DNA of 64,000 nt from JBCBKL01 sp038521825 (GCA_038521825.1 JBCBKL010000007.1:62001-126000), one strand, 5' to 3'; shown: positions 51,723 to 60,556, counted from the stretch's first letter. Program-made: numbers and translations. Notes: generated from the sequence alone by a model not told the origin.

Positions 51723-52139
51723 TTAAATTTCAGTGCGAATCTGTGCAGCCAGCGACGCAATCTGATCCATGTCGCCGGCTTGGCCCGGGGGGCGCAATGC
51801 AACACCCTCATGGCGCGGCAAAATGTGGAAATGGAGGTGAAACACCTCTTGCCCTCCGGCCGCCTCGTTAAATTGCTGGATCGTTATGCCGTCGGCTCCA
51901 AGCGCCGTTTTTGCCGCATTCGCAACCTTGCGAACCGTGGCCATCACGGTCGCGAGCTGTGCGTCGGTCGCGTCCAACACATTGCGCGCTGGGGTTTTGG
52001 GGATGACCAGACAATGGCCATCCGCCCGCGGAAAAATATCCATGAAGCACAGCGTGTCATCGTCCTCATAGACCCTGATCGACGGGATCTCGTCGGTCAG
52101 GATCTTGGCAAAGATGTTCTGGTCGTCATAGGCGCTCAT
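51723..52139 (-). CDS. HIT-family nucleotide hydrolase
   Basis: A 138-residue histidine-triad protein with the HxHxH motif in HLHFHILPRHEG and the family start NIFAKILTDEIPSIRVYEDDDTLCFMDIFP. It hydrolyses AMP-linked nucleotides such as adenosine phosphoramidates. Start overlaps the acuI stop by 4 bp (ATGA), so it is co-transcribed with the DMSP genes. Confidence 0.9.
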   Translation of the reverse strand: MSAYDDQNIFAKILTDEIPSIRVYEDDDTLCFMDIFPRADGHCLVIPKTPARNVLDATDAQLATVMATVRKVANAAKTALGADGITIQQFNEAAGGQEVFHLHFHILPRHEGVALRPPGQAGDMDQIASLAAQIRTEI

Positions 52140-53128
52140 GCGTTCACATCCACGACGACGCGGCCCTTGACCTGCCCCTTAAGGATATCCGCACCCAGCT
52201 TCGGCAAATCGCTCAGCGTGGCCGGGTTGATCATGGCCTCGAGCTTGTCCATGGGCAGATCCGTCGCGATCCGTTCCCATGCACGCAACCGGTTCTCGTA
52301 GGGCTGCATGACGCTGTCGATGCCCAAAAGGTTCACGCTCCTTAGAAGGAAGGGGATGACGGTCGCCGGCAACGCCGCTCCACCGGCCAAACCAACGGCT
52401 GCAACGGATGCCCCGTATTTCATTTGCCCCAGGACGCGGGCCAGCATGTTGCCGCCAACAGCGTCGACGCAGCCAGACCAGGTTTCGCTTTCCAGCGGTC
52501 GCTTGGTTGTTTCGTTCATTTCTTCGCGGGGGACGATCTGGATCGCGCCCAGCGATTTCAGGTAATCCCCCGTTTCGGGCCGCCCAGTGACCGCCGCCAC
52601 TTCATGACCGAGATTGGCGAGAATGGCCGTTGCAACGGATCCGACACCGCCTGCCGCGCCGGTCACCAGAACCGGCCCCTGACCGGGCACCAACCCATGA
52701 TCCTCCAGCGCCATGACGGCCAACATCGCAGTGAAGCCTGCCGTGCCCACGGCCATGGCCTGACGCGTATCGAGACCAGCAGGAAGCGGGACCAGCCAAT
52801 CCGCCCGGACGCGCGCCTTTTGCGAATACCCGCCCCAATGAGCCTCGCCCACGCGCCAGCCGGTCAGCACAACCTTGTCGCCCGGCTTATAGCGATCATC
52901 CTCGGATGCTTCGACCGTACCGGCAAAATCAATGCCGGGGATGTGGGGGTATTTTCGAACAAGACCACCACCCGGCCCGATGCACAAACCGTCCTTGTAG
53001 TTCACGGTCGAGTGTTCGACCGCCACCGTGACCTCGGCTTCAGGCAGATCATCAAGCCCGATCTGCTCAACCGCCGCCGATGTCTGGCCGCTCTCTTCGT
53101 CTTTACGAACAATCAATGCATTGAACAT
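52136..53128 (-). CDS. acuI: Acryloyl-CoA reductase (NADPH)
   Basis: A 330-residue MDR-family oxidoreductase of the AcuI/YhdH type. It has NADPH motif LVTGAAGGVGSVATAIL, HSTVNYKDGLCI near the N-terminus and VVDVNA at the end. It reduces toxic acryloyl-CoA to propionyl-CoA during DMSP breakdown. acuI next to dmdA is common in roseobacters. It lies 76 bp downstream of dmdA on the same strand. Confidence 0.93.
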   Translation of the reverse strand: MFNALIVRKDEESGQTSAAVEQIGLDDLPEAEVTVAVEHSTVNYKDGLCIGPGGGLVRKYPHIPGIDFAGTVEASEDDRYKPGDKVVLTGWRVGEAHWGGYSQKARVRADWLVPLPAGLDTRQAMAVGTAGFTAMLAVMALEDHGLVPGQGPVLVTGAAGGVGSVATAILANLGHEVAAVTGRPETGDYLKSLGAIQIVPREEMNETTKRPLESETWSGCVDAVGGNMLARVLGQMKYGASVAAVGLAGGAALPATVIPFLLRSVNLLGIDSVMQPYENRLRAWERIATDLPMDKLEAMINPATLSDLPKLGADILKGQVKGRVVVDVNA

Positions 53129-53204
53129 CGCTCGCCTTTCCGGGGTCCTGCCCCTTCTCTTCGTCTAAAATACGCCCGCCGGAGGCTCTCCGAAAGGTCG
53201 ACAC

Positions 53205-54308
53205 CTAAAGCCAGAAAGTCTCCCAAACGTTCGCCGCCCGCACGCCATCCTGCGTCACGACATCCAGATCGGTTCCTTCGTCCCAATGTGTCATGCGGAC
53301 CATGCCGATGGCCACGTTGGTGTTGAAATCGGGTGACCAGGCAGCACTTGTCACGTTGCCCACATGCCGCTCGCCGGACATCAGCGGCCAGCGCCGGTCG
53401 CAAGACGGCACGGGTGAACCAAAAATCTCAATCGCGCGGATTTGTCGGATAGGCCCCTCCTGCGCCACCCGCAGCAAGGCATCCCGACCCACGCATCCTA
53501 TGGCTGTCTGGGTATTGCAGAACTTGCCCAGACCGCATTCATGTGGCGTATTGTTGTCGGTCATGTCGTTCCCATAGGACAAAAGCCCGCCTTCGATCCG
53601 CTCGATCAGGTTGGGACAGCCCGCCCTGACATCCAGATCGCGCCCGGCCTCCATCAGTGCATGCCACAGCGGCATGCCGATATCGCTGCCATCGACGTAG
53701 ATCTCGAACCCGCCCTGGCGCGAATAGCCTGAGCGGGCAACGGCCAAACTGCGTCCCTGAAATTCCAGCATTTTGAAACGGAAGAAGCGGATATCGCGGA
53801 CCGTATCGCCAAAGATGCGGGCCATTAGGTCTTCGGCAAGTGGCCCCTGAACCGCAAGCGGTGACACATCCGGTTCGTCCACCAGAACATCCAGCCGGAA
53901 TCCGTAGGCAATGCCTTTGACCCAGAACAGCAGATCGGAGTCTGCGATGGAAATCCACCACCGGTCCTCGGCCAGTTTCACCGCGACCGGATCATTCAGC
54001 ATGCCCCCTGTCTCGTCTACGATCGGTATGTAGTAGCATTGGCCGGGCAGCATGCCCCGCAGATCGCGCGGTGTCAGCATCTGCATCAGACGCCCCGCAT
54101 CCGGCCCGCGCAGTTCGACCTGCCGTTCAGCGGCCACATCCCAGATCTGAACCTTGGACTTGAGATGCTTGTAATCCTCTTCGACGCTTTCAAAGACTGT
54201 CGGCAAGAGCATGTGATTGTAGACCGTATAGGCCTTGACCCCGGCTGCCTCGACCCCTTCGGAAAAAGGGGTACGGCGCAACCGGCGCGACGGCGATATG
54301 ATCCTCAT
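53205..54308 (-). CDS. dmdA: Dimethylsulfoniopropionate demethylase DmdA
   Basis: A 367-residue tetrahydrofolate-dependent demethylase of the glycine-cleavage-T-like family. It removes a methyl group from DMSP to give methylmercaptopropionate. Diagnostic stretches are RRTPFSEGVEAAGVKAYTVY, HMLLPTVF, SPLAVQGPLAEDLMARIFG, SRQGGFEIYV and GLLSYGNDMTDNNTPHECGL. These match roseobacter DmdA and differ from GcvT, which has a C-terminal barrel of another kind. ATG at 54308 has a GAGGA site and overlaps the DinB stop (TAATG). Confidence 0.95.
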   Translation of the reverse strand: MRIISPSRRLRRTPFSEGVEAAGVKAYTVYNHMLLPTVFESVEEDYKHLKSKVQIWDVAAERQVELRGPDAGRLMQMLTPRDLRGMLPGQCYYIPIVDETGGMLNDPVAVKLAEDRWWISIADSDLLFWVKGIAYGFRLDVLVDEPDVSPLAVQGPLAEDLMARIFGDTVRDIRFFRFKMLEFQGRSLAVARSGYSRQGGFEIYVDGSDIGMPLWHALMEAGRDLDVRAGCPNLIERIEGGLLSYGNDMTDNNTPHECGLGKFCNTQTAIGCVGRDALLRVAQEGPIRQIRAIEIFGSPVPSCDRRWPLMSGERHVGNVTSAAWSPDFNTNVAIGMVRMTHWDEGTDLDVVTQDGVRAANVWETFWL

Positions 54309-54817
54309 TATTGGTCCTCGGGCATAAAGGGTAGATCGGTTACGTAACCTTTGACGCCCGCGGCTGTGATCATCGCATGAATTTGCCCGCGATGGTGCGT
54401 CTGGTGATTGAAAAGCTGCATGACGCAAGTTGCCATGGGCCGCGTCATCTCGACCTGCGACAGCCCCGAAAACCAAGTCAGATCGCCTGCCAGATCCGCA
54501 TCTTCAAGGCTCGCCGCCCAAAGCGAGATGCGCCCATCCATCCGTTCACGCTCGGCCCTCCAGGCCGGGACGGTTGCAAAGGCGTCCAGACCTTCGAGAC
54601 CATCGCAGTCTGGGGCAGAACCACCGTCAAAGCGCGACATCCAGATATGATCACCCCAGACGAGGTGGTTCACCGTTCTGAAAATCGAGCCGAAGAAGGC
54701 ACCGCGATCGCGGGTGAGTTCTTCGGCATCGAGAGGTGCAATAGCTTCTGCCAACTGCTTGTTCTGCCACGCATTGTACCGCGCCATCGTCACGCAATAA
54801 TCGCGCCCGATCATCAC
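54308..54817 (-). CDS. DinB-family metal-dependent thiol-transferase-like protein
   Basis: A 169-residue four-helix DinB/YfiT-fold protein with the three-His metal site visible in VNHLVWGDHIW and FNHQTHHRGQI. DinB-type proteins include mycothiol and bacillithiol transferases and other thiol-dependent enzymes. Its actual reaction is unknown. Tightly coupled to dmdA (one-base overlap) and DUF1326 (4-bp overlap), so it may serve sulfur metabolism or metal handling. Confidence 0.87.
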   Translation of the reverse strand: MMIGRDYCVTMARYNAWQNKQLAEAIAPLDAEELTRDRGAFFGSIFRTVNHLVWGDHIWMSRFDGGSAPDCDGLEGLDAFATVPAWRAERERMDGRISLWAASLEDADLAGDLTWFSGLSQVEMTRPMATCVMQLFNHQTHHRGQIHAMITAAGVKGYVTDLPFMPEDQ

Positions 54818-55518
54818 TTGGGGCCCTTCCAGTCAATCGAGCAGATTTCTGCCGACTTGCCACCAAAATCCCAGACCCGACCATAGTCGCGCACCTTCGA
54901 CTTAAGACCGCGCGCGGCGATGATGTCCGGACCCATCCAGTATTTCGAGTTGCTGATGACGACAGGGTGATCCGGGCTGCTGCCCTCGATCATCTCGATT
55001 TCGCCCTGGATCTTGCGCCCGACATAGAGGCCGCGGCGGTTACCCTCGCGGACGATCTCCACCTTCTCGCGTTCAGCACCGATAATGTCGCTGACCAGCA
55101 TGGTAAAGAGGCCAGTCGTGCCTCCCGCAGCGCCGGAAAAGATCTGTAGGATACCGTTATAGGCCTTCCCGCTTGCGCGCTCGTCGACATAGGCGGCGAC
55201 ACGCCAGCCGCCTTCGGCCATCCTGCCGGGGATGTCGACCATCAGACCAACATTGAGACCGGAGAGGTCTTCGCCTTCGAAATGGCCCTCGTCGATGGCA
55301 ATGGCCATCCACGCCCTACAGTCGCCCTCGGTCGGAGGATGGGCACCAAGCGACACGACGCAAGGGCAGAAGACGGTACAAGAACAGTTCAGAAACAGTT
55401 CACCCTTGATCACCCATTCCGTGGGGCGCATTTGACGCCGCCCCGGGTTCGGCATCCGGCTGTCGATCCGCTGCGAAATCGGCAGCTTGTCGGCCTGAGG
55501 TCTGCGTTTAGGCGCCAT
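54814..55518 (-). CDS. DUF1326-domain protein
   Basis: A 234-residue DUF1326 protein. The Cys cluster LNCSCTVFCPC (C-x-C-x4-C-P-C) near residues 44-53 could bind metal. ATG at 55518 has an AGGAGG site 6 nt upstream, although homologues often start at the later MRPTEW, giving about 205 residues. DUF1326 and DUF2182 genes often occur as a pair, as here (the start follows the DUF2182 stop directly). Function unknown; a copper-related role is possible. Confidence 0.85.
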   Translation of the reverse strand: MAPKRRPQADKLPISQRIDSRMPNPGRRQMRPTEWVIKGELFLNCSCTVFCPCVVSLGAHPPTEGDCRAWMAIAIDEGHFEGEDLSGLNVGLMVDIPGRMAEGGWRVAAYVDERASGKAYNGILQIFSGAAGGTTGLFTMLVSDIIGAEREKVEIVREGNRRGLYVGRKIQGEIEMIEGSSPDHPVVISNSKYWMGPDIIAARGLKSKVRDYGRVWDFGGKSAEICSIDWKGPK

Positions 55519-55519
55519 C

Positions 55520-56302
55520 TTATCCTCCTACACCCTGAGCGGTCCAAACAATGCCGCCCACAATCAAAATCACGCCCGCCGGTTTCATGATCACATGACC
55601 GATTTGAGGCAACTTCTCTAACACCATGAAAAGTGTCGCGAGACCCATCCAAAGCAGGCTCATCACTCCGCCGACGAACCCAAGCGCCATGAAGCCCCAG
55701 CAGCACCCGACGCAAAACGCGCCGAGGCCCAGACCCATCCGAAGTCCGCCACCGAAACCGGTTCTCCAATGACCAAGGAAATGGGTCATCGGCGCATGGC
55801 ACACCCCGTGGCACAGCTCCTTGGTGCGGGTGAACTGGAACAACCCGACCACGATTAGGAGCCCGCCGGCCACCAAGGGGTCCTTGGCAATGCCCAGCAT
55901 GTCGATCACGCCGCCGAACAACAACGCAAGCTGGATCATCGCGATAAGCCCCGCAAAACCCACCCACACGATGAAATATCCTAGCAGAACGCCCACCCAA
56001 CCCGCGCGCGTTCCGTCAGCGCTGCGGATCAAACTGTCATAAGTAGTCAATGTCGGAACCAGGGTTGGCAGCATCATTGCCGCCATCATGACGGCCCACA
56101 TCAAAAATAGGGGCGAAAATTCGGCCATCGGCATGACCATATCCATTCGCGGATCCATCGCGGCCATGCGCTGGCCCATGGGTCCGGGCCGGCCGATCAG
56201 ATCGACGTCCATCCGAACGGCCATGGAGTAAAGCCACCACCAAGACCATAGAACGAAGCCAAAAAAACCCAGCCACAGCGATGTACGAACAGCGTGCGTC
56301 AT
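55520..56302 (-). CDS. DUF2182 membrane protein (predicted metal-binding)
   Basis: A 260-residue integral membrane protein with about six to seven helices, rich in Met, Cys and His. Examples are FLMWAVMMAAMMLPT, CHGVCHAPMTHFLGHWR and FCVGCCWGFMALGFVGGVM. The pattern suggests a soft-metal (copper) site within the membrane. ATG at 56302 has an AGGGAGAGG site. First gene of the run leading to dmdA and acuI. Role inferred from residue pattern only. Confidence 0.85.
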   Translation of the reverse strand: MTHAVRTSLWLGFFGFVLWSWWWLYSMAVRMDVDLIGRPGPMGQRMAAMDPRMDMVMPMAEFSPLFLMWAVMMAAMMLPTLVPTLTTYDSLIRSADGTRAGWVGVLLGYFIVWVGFAGLIAMIQLALLFGGVIDMLGIAKDPLVAGGLLIVVGLFQFTRTKELCHGVCHAPMTHFLGHWRTGFGGGLRMGLGLGAFCVGCCWGFMALGFVGGVMSLLWMGLATLFMVLEKLPQIGHVIMKPAGVILIVGGIVWTAQGVGG

Positions 56303-56446
56303 GTCCTCTCCCTGATCGGCATTCCTGACAGAGCAAATCGGGGGCGGCAATCGGAAATTTGCCGGTTACCAACGGTCATGAAAGCCGGACTTTCCGATAG
56401 TGATCGAATGGGTTACGATATGGATATTTTTGAAGGAGCATTTTTG

Positions 56447-56545
56447 ATGAACCGTTTTCTTGTCGCCCTTGTTGGCGCCCTTTTCATGCTTGGATATGCC
56501 GTGACTGGTGTGACACCGCAGGCCGCTACACTGACACTCTATTGA
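56447..56545 (+). CDS. Possible 32-residue membrane peptide
   Basis: A short frame, MNRFLVALVGALFMLGYAV and a Thr-rich tail, with a GAAGGAGC ribosome-binding site about 9 nt upstream. It looks like a single hydrophobic helix with a short polar tail. It lies in the 280-bp gap between the divergent DUF2182 and DUF4345 genes. Short hydrophobic peptides are easily false, so confidence is modest. Confidence 0.4.
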   Translation: MNRFLVALVGALFMLGYAVTGVTPQAATLTLY

Positions 56546-56583
56546 TGCTTGCCCCGACGTCCTGACGCTCTAACTGCGCGAGC

Positions 56584-56940
56584 ATGGTTGATCTGCTAAA
56601 TGTTGTCGCGTGTCTCTTAACGATTGGTTTCGGATTGTTTGGGTTCGTGGCACCGCGCTTTACCGCCGCCGTCCTCGATCTCGAGACCACGGACAGCACC
56701 ATGGGTCTGAGCGAGGTACGAGCCAGCGTCGGCGGTTTGTTCGTAATTGCCGGGCTCGCGGCACTCTGGCTTAACGCTCCATCCGCTTATGTCATGTTGG
56801 GATTTGTCTATGCCGGCGCTGCCTTGGGGCGGCTCGTTTCCATTGCATTCGACCGACCACCATTTGCAAAGGCAGTGATTTACGGCGGTATCGAAGCCCT
56901 ACTCGCTGCTTGGCTGATTTTCGCCAATCTGGCGCAATAA
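56584..56940 (+). CDS. DUF4345-like small membrane protein
   Basis: A 118-residue protein with four hydrophobic segments (ACLLTIGFGLFGFVAPRF, GGLFVIAGLAALWL, YVMLGFVYAGAALGRLV, ALLAAWLIFANL) and the conserved EVRASVGG of DUF4345-type proteins. Function unknown. A similarly sized four-helix protein follows at 57016. Confidence 0.7.
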   Translation: MVDLLNVVACLLTIGFGLFGFVAPRFTAAVLDLETTDSTMGLSEVRASVGGLFVIAGLAALWLNAPSAYVMLGFVYAGAALGRLVSIAFDRPPFAKAVIYGGIEALLAAWLIFANLAQ

Positions 56941-57015
56941 TGTTTTTTGATAGTATCCTAGGGTAATGTTTCGTAGTAATAAAACTACTTAAAGTAGATT
57001 TATTCGAGCAGTAAT

Positions 57016-57366
57016 ATGACATTAGAATTTGTTAACGCGGCCCTCGCGGCCATTACCGTCCTTTATGGGTTGCTCCTTTTGTTGGTCGCGATGTCGCCGA
57101 CCGAGCTAGCCCGTACGCATCCGTCTTATGTTCCGTTTGAAACGGGGTTTGGCTGCGGTCTTTCGGGTGGCGCGCTTACCATAATCGGCACAATCGCATT
57201 GATCCTGAACGACAGGAACTGCATGATCTGCCTTGGCTACCTTTGGGCAGGCTGCGCACTGATCCTCGCATACCGCATTCTTCGCCACGGCCCGACGCGG
57301 CGGCGATGGATGGTCTTTTTCGGGGATTTCTGGATGGCAGTCTTTGCCATCGGTTTGAATGTGTGA
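57016..57366 (+). CDS. Predicted four-helix membrane protein
   Basis: A 116-residue protein with four hydrophobic segments and a short Cys-bearing stretch (DRNCMICLGYLWAGCALILAY). No named family; its layout resembles the DUF4345-like gene upstream, so the two may be distant relatives. Same strand, 75 bp apart, upstream of the tmRNA gene. Confidence 0.65.
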   Translation: MTLEFVNAALAAITVLYGLLLLLVAMSPTELARTHPSYVPFETGFGCGLSGGALTIIGTIALILNDRNCMICLGYLWAGCALILAYRILRHGPTRRRWMVFFGDFWMAVFAIGLNV

Positions 57367-57469
57367 GCGTGACACAGCCCGGAAACAGGTAATTTTAACA
57401 ATATTTTTAGCCCCTTGGTGATAAAAGTTAACCTAAATTCGACGCGGGAAAGCCGATCGGTTTCGTTTG

Positions 57470-57825
57470 GTTGGACTTGCGCCGCCCAAAGCGCCAGATT
57501 ATATTCCTGATGTTCGCAAGAACTATGGACATAAACGCGCTCGTAATAAGCGGATCGGACCCGGGGGCGGTACCCGGCGGCTCCACCAAATATCCTTCGT
57601 TTGGGGATCATGGGGCCGAAATAGGATCGACGGACGTCTAAAGGGGTTAGCTTTGTCTCGGCGGGGTGCCACCGTACCGGCCCGAACAGTACAATTGCAA
57701 ACGACAATCGTGCTCCGGTTGCAGTTGCTGCGTAAGCAGTAACCAGACCGAAATCTAAGCCCTTGCGCCTAGCAGCGTAAGGCGGGGTTCGCAGGCACCT
57801 GGCAACAGAAGCCTGCACTTTCCCT
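57470..57825 (+). ncRNA. ssrA: Permuted two-piece tmRNA (alphaproteobacterial ssrA)
   Basis: The tag reads ANDNRAPVAVAA followed by TAA, starting at GCA 57697 and ending at 57735. The acceptor 3' strand GGCTCC-A-CCA ends at 57588 and precedes the acceptor 5' strand GGGGCC at 57612. So the gene is circularly permuted, with a 23-nt intervening hairpin segment removed in maturation, as known for alphaproteobacteria. GGATCGACGG after the 5' strand matches the conserved D-loop region. Outer ends are approximate. Rescues stalled ribosomes and tags products for ClpXP. The adaptor SspB is encoded 2.2 kb downstream. Confidence 0.92.
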
Positions 57826-57916
57826 ACCGCTCTCTTGACAACGCGCATTCCATGAGCGCCTTTTGCAGCCATGGGGTTAGTGCGAACACCCCGTCAGGCG
57901 GCAGCCCAACGTTCGC

Positions 57917-58753
57917 ATGTTTCCGCTTGTGAGGATGCATGCCATGGCCGCCAGGAATGAAACCCTGCCCCACCAGTTAATGCGCATGGTCGGAACCCCC
58001 GACGCGCCGCAGGTCGTTGACATCAGGATCGATCGCGACTTTGCCGAAGATCCTTCTTTGATGCCCGGATCGTTTCGACATTTGCACACCGGCATACCCG
58101 GTTTGCTGGACCGCCTTGCCAGCCGTGCCGGCGTTGTGGTCTGTCAGCGCGGCCTCAAACTGAGCCAGGGGCTCGCAGCATGGCTGAGCGGTGCAAGAAT
58201 TGGCGCACAAAACCTTTGCGGTGGCATGTTTGTCTGGCGGGACCAACCCCCGGCGCCGCGCATGTCGGCAAGCAAAATACCTGATCCTAAGATGGGCAGC
58301 ACGCAGTTGGTCACCGATGACACACCAGCCGTCGATCGAATGGCCTGCGTATGGCTGATCCGTCACTTTATCGACCACAACGCGCGGTTTCTGTTCGTCT
58401 CTATAAGCGGAGTGCGGGGCGTAGCGGGCCGCTTTGGCGGCACGTCCTTCGACCTCGACGGCACATTCTGGAGCCGTCGCGGACCGCTTTGCACATTTGA
58501 CACAATGCTCGACGAGTTTGCGCCTCGGACGGACGCGTTGGACCGTATGGCCGGGGTGATCCGGGCGTCAAAGACACGTGATCTTGTCCCGAAGGCCGCA
58601 GGTCTTTTGGCCATGTCGGTGGGGTTATGCCGCCAATATGCGGATAATATCGACCGGTTGGAGGCTGGTATGGGTTTGTATGATGCGCTCTATCGCTGCG
58701 CGCGGGGTGGCCACCAAGAAGATCAGGACTGCTTGACCGGATGCACCGCATGA
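57917..58753 (+). CDS. chrB: ChrB-type chromate resistance protein with rhodanese-like N-terminus
   Basis: A 278-residue protein of the sulfurtransferase/chromate-resistance type. An N-terminal rhodanese-like domain (about 20-115; the usual catalytic Cys loop is seen as VVVCQRGLKLSQGLAAWL) precedes a ChrB C-terminal domain (MACVWLIRHFIDHNARFLFV, FDTMLDEF). ChrB senses chromate and activates chrA in known systems. Stop overlaps the chrA start by 13 bp. ATG at 57917 or the later ATG at 57944 are possible starts. Confidence 0.87.
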   Translation: MFPLVRMHAMAARNETLPHQLMRMVGTPDAPQVVDIRIDRDFAEDPSLMPGSFRHLHTGIPGLLDRLASRAGVVVCQRGLKLSQGLAAWLSGARIGAQNLCGGMFVWRDQPPAPRMSASKIPDPKMGSTQLVTDDTPAVDRMACVWLIRHFIDHNARFLFVSISGVRGVAGRFGGTSFDLDGTFWSRRGPLCTFDTMLDEFAPRTDALDRMAGVIRASKTRDLVPKAAGLLAMSVGLCRQYADNIDRLEAGMGLYDALYRCARGGHQEDQDCLTGCTA

Positions 58754-60003
58754 CCGAGACACCGCTTTCCGAACTCTTTCGCGTCTTCGGTCGTATTGGC
58801 GTGCTGTCCTTTGGTGGGCCCGCGGCGCAGATAGCACTTATGCACGACACCCTGGTTGAGCGGCAGAAATGGCTGAGTGAAGAACAGTATCTGCGCGCCC
58901 TTTCACTGTGCATGTTGTTGCCGGGACCCGAGGCCATGCAGCTTGCCACCTACGCCGGGTGGCGTCTGCGCGGGGTTATCGGCGGCCTGATTGCCGGGCT
59001 GCTCTTTGTCCTGCCCGGTGCCGCAATCATTCTGGCCCTCGCCATCGGTTACATCAGCTTTGGTCAGGTTCCGCTCGTGCAGGCGGCATTTCTGGGAATC
59101 AAGGCAACCGTGATCATTGTCGTGCTGCAGGCGCTGTTGCGGCTGGGTCAGAAGGCGTTGAACGGCACGGCGGATTGGGGCCTGGCCGCGTTTGCCTTTG
59201 TCGCACTTTTTGTGTTCGGCCTGCCCTTTCCCGCCATCATCGCGGTTGCGGCGGTTTTTGGATGGCTCAGATATCAGGGCGGTGGCGAGGCGAAGGCGCC
59301 CGGCCTCAATTCAGCGGGGTCGGTGCAAACACTTCTGATCTGGGGTGGCCTCTGGGCTTTGCCCGTCCTGACCGTATGGGCCTTTCAACACGACTTTCTG
59401 CTGCAGGTTGGACTATTCTTTTCCCGCTTGGCGGTCGTGACTTTCGGCGGCGCATATGCCGTGCTCGCCTATATGACCCAGGAGGTTGTCCAGGATTACG
59501 GCTGGATCACGACGGGTGAGATGATCGACGCGCTCGGTCTTGCCGAAACGACGCCTGGCCCGCTGATTCTTGTGACCGAGTTCGTTGCAATTCTCGCGGG
59601 GCAGAACGTGGGTGGCCTCGGGTTGGCCGTCGTCGCTGGGATGATGAGCCTTTGGGTCACTTTCGTACCGTGTTTCCTGTGGATCTTTCTTGCGGGGCCC
59701 CAACTCGACTACATCGCGGCACGCCCAAGGCTATCGGCAGCTCTGCAGGGCGTGACGGCCGCGGTTGTCGGCGTAATCCTGAACCTCTCGGTTTGGTTCG
59801 CGCTGCACGTTCTGTTTGCGCGGATCGGCGCAGTCGATCACCTCGCTCTGCCCCTGCCCGATCTGAAGAGCATGGATCTTGCGGCACTGGTTCTGACGAT
59901 CTTTGCGGGCGTCTTGCTATTGCGGATAAGGCTCAGTTTGCCGCTCACCTTGGCCATAATGGCGGCATTGGGTGTTGCCGTTGGGCTGTTCGAAATTCCT
60001 TAA
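58741..60003 (+). CDS. chrA: ChrA chromate efflux transporter
   Basis: A 420-residue two-domain CHR transporter with about ten to twelve helices. The first half has the duplicated motifs FGRIGVLSFGGPAAQIALM, SLCMLLPGPEAMQLATYAGW. The second half repeats VVTFGGAYAVLAYMTQEV and LGLAETTPGPLILVTEFV. It pumps chromate out and may act on sulfate. Start at 58741 overlaps chrB; the ATG at 58750 would also fit. Coupled to chrB as usual. Confidence 0.93.
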   Translation: MHRMTETPLSELFRVFGRIGVLSFGGPAAQIALMHDTLVERQKWLSEEQYLRALSLCMLLPGPEAMQLATYAGWRLRGVIGGLIAGLLFVLPGAAIILALAIGYISFGQVPLVQAAFLGIKATVIIVVLQALLRLGQKALNGTADWGLAAFAFVALFVFGLPFPAIIAVAAVFGWLRYQGGGEAKAPGLNSAGSVQTLLIWGGLWALPVLTVWAFQHDFLLQVGLFFSRLAVVTFGGAYAVLAYMTQEVVQDYGWITTGEMIDALGLAETTPGPLILVTEFVAILAGQNVGGLGLAVVAGMMSLWVTFVPCFLWIFLAGPQLDYIAARPRLSAALQGVTAAVVGVILNLSVWFALHVLFARIGAVDHLALPLPDLKSMDLAALVLTIFAGVLLLRIRLSLPLTLAIMAALGVAVGLFEIP

Positions 60004-60067
60004 TACTTCTCCCCCTTTCCTTGCCTGTGAAATAGCTTATGGTAACGATATCTCGCTGGGGAGAAGC

Positions 60068-60556
60068 ATGAGCCGGACCATCGACTACGGCAACCTGATG
60101 CACGAGGCCATGCGCGGCCTCATCCGAAAAGTGCTCGCCGACGTCGAGGCGAACGGCCTGCCAGGTTCGCACCATTTCTTCATCACGTTCGACACCAGTC
60201 ATCCCGACGCAGAGCTCGCTGATTGGCTGTCTGATCGGTATCCGGGTGAAATGACGGTCGTCATGCAACACTGGTACGACAACCTTGATGTGGGCGACGA
60301 AGGCTTTGCGGTCACGCTCAACTTCGGCGACTCGCCCGAGCCCCTCTATATTCCCTACGACGCGATCAAGACATTCGTCGATCCTTCTGTGGAATTCGGT
60401 TTGCGGTTCGAAACCCAGGATGAAGGCGGCGAAACCGCCGAGACGGTAGAGAAGACGACAGAAGTTCTGCCAGCCGCGGTCGAGCTCGAAACGGCCAGCG
60501 AGAAGCCCCAAAAGGACGCTGATATCGTTTCGCTTGACAGCTTCCGCAAACCATGA
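60068..60556 (+). CDS. sspB: SspB, ClpXP adaptor for ssrA-tagged proteins
   Basis: A 162-residue alphaproteobacterial SspB. The N-terminal tag-binding domain (IDYGNLMHEAMRGLIRKVLADV, FFITFDTSHP, MTVVMQHWYDNLDV) and the C-terminal ClpX-binding tail (DADIVSLDSFRKP) are both clear, joined by a flexible acidic linker. It delivers tmRNA-tagged proteins to ClpXP. ATG at 60068 follows GGGGAGAAGC. Close to the tmRNA gene at 57470. Confidence 0.93.
   Translation: MSRTIDYGNLMHEAMRGLIRKVLADVEANGLPGSHHFFITFDTSHPDAELADWLSDRYPGEMTVVMQHWYDNLDVGDEGFAVTLNFGDSPEPLYIPYDAIKTFVDPSVEFGLRFETQDEGGETAETVEKTTEVLPAAVELETASEKPQKDADIVSLDSFRKP

Noticed and set aside
57467..57742. A 91-codon plus-strand frame over the tmRNA
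   Set aside because: It reads through the tmRNA acceptor and tag pieces in the wrong frame.
57237..57872. A 211-codon minus-strand frame over the tmRNA
   Set aside because: It overlaps the tmRNA and a membrane-protein gene antisense, with a composition unlike a protein.
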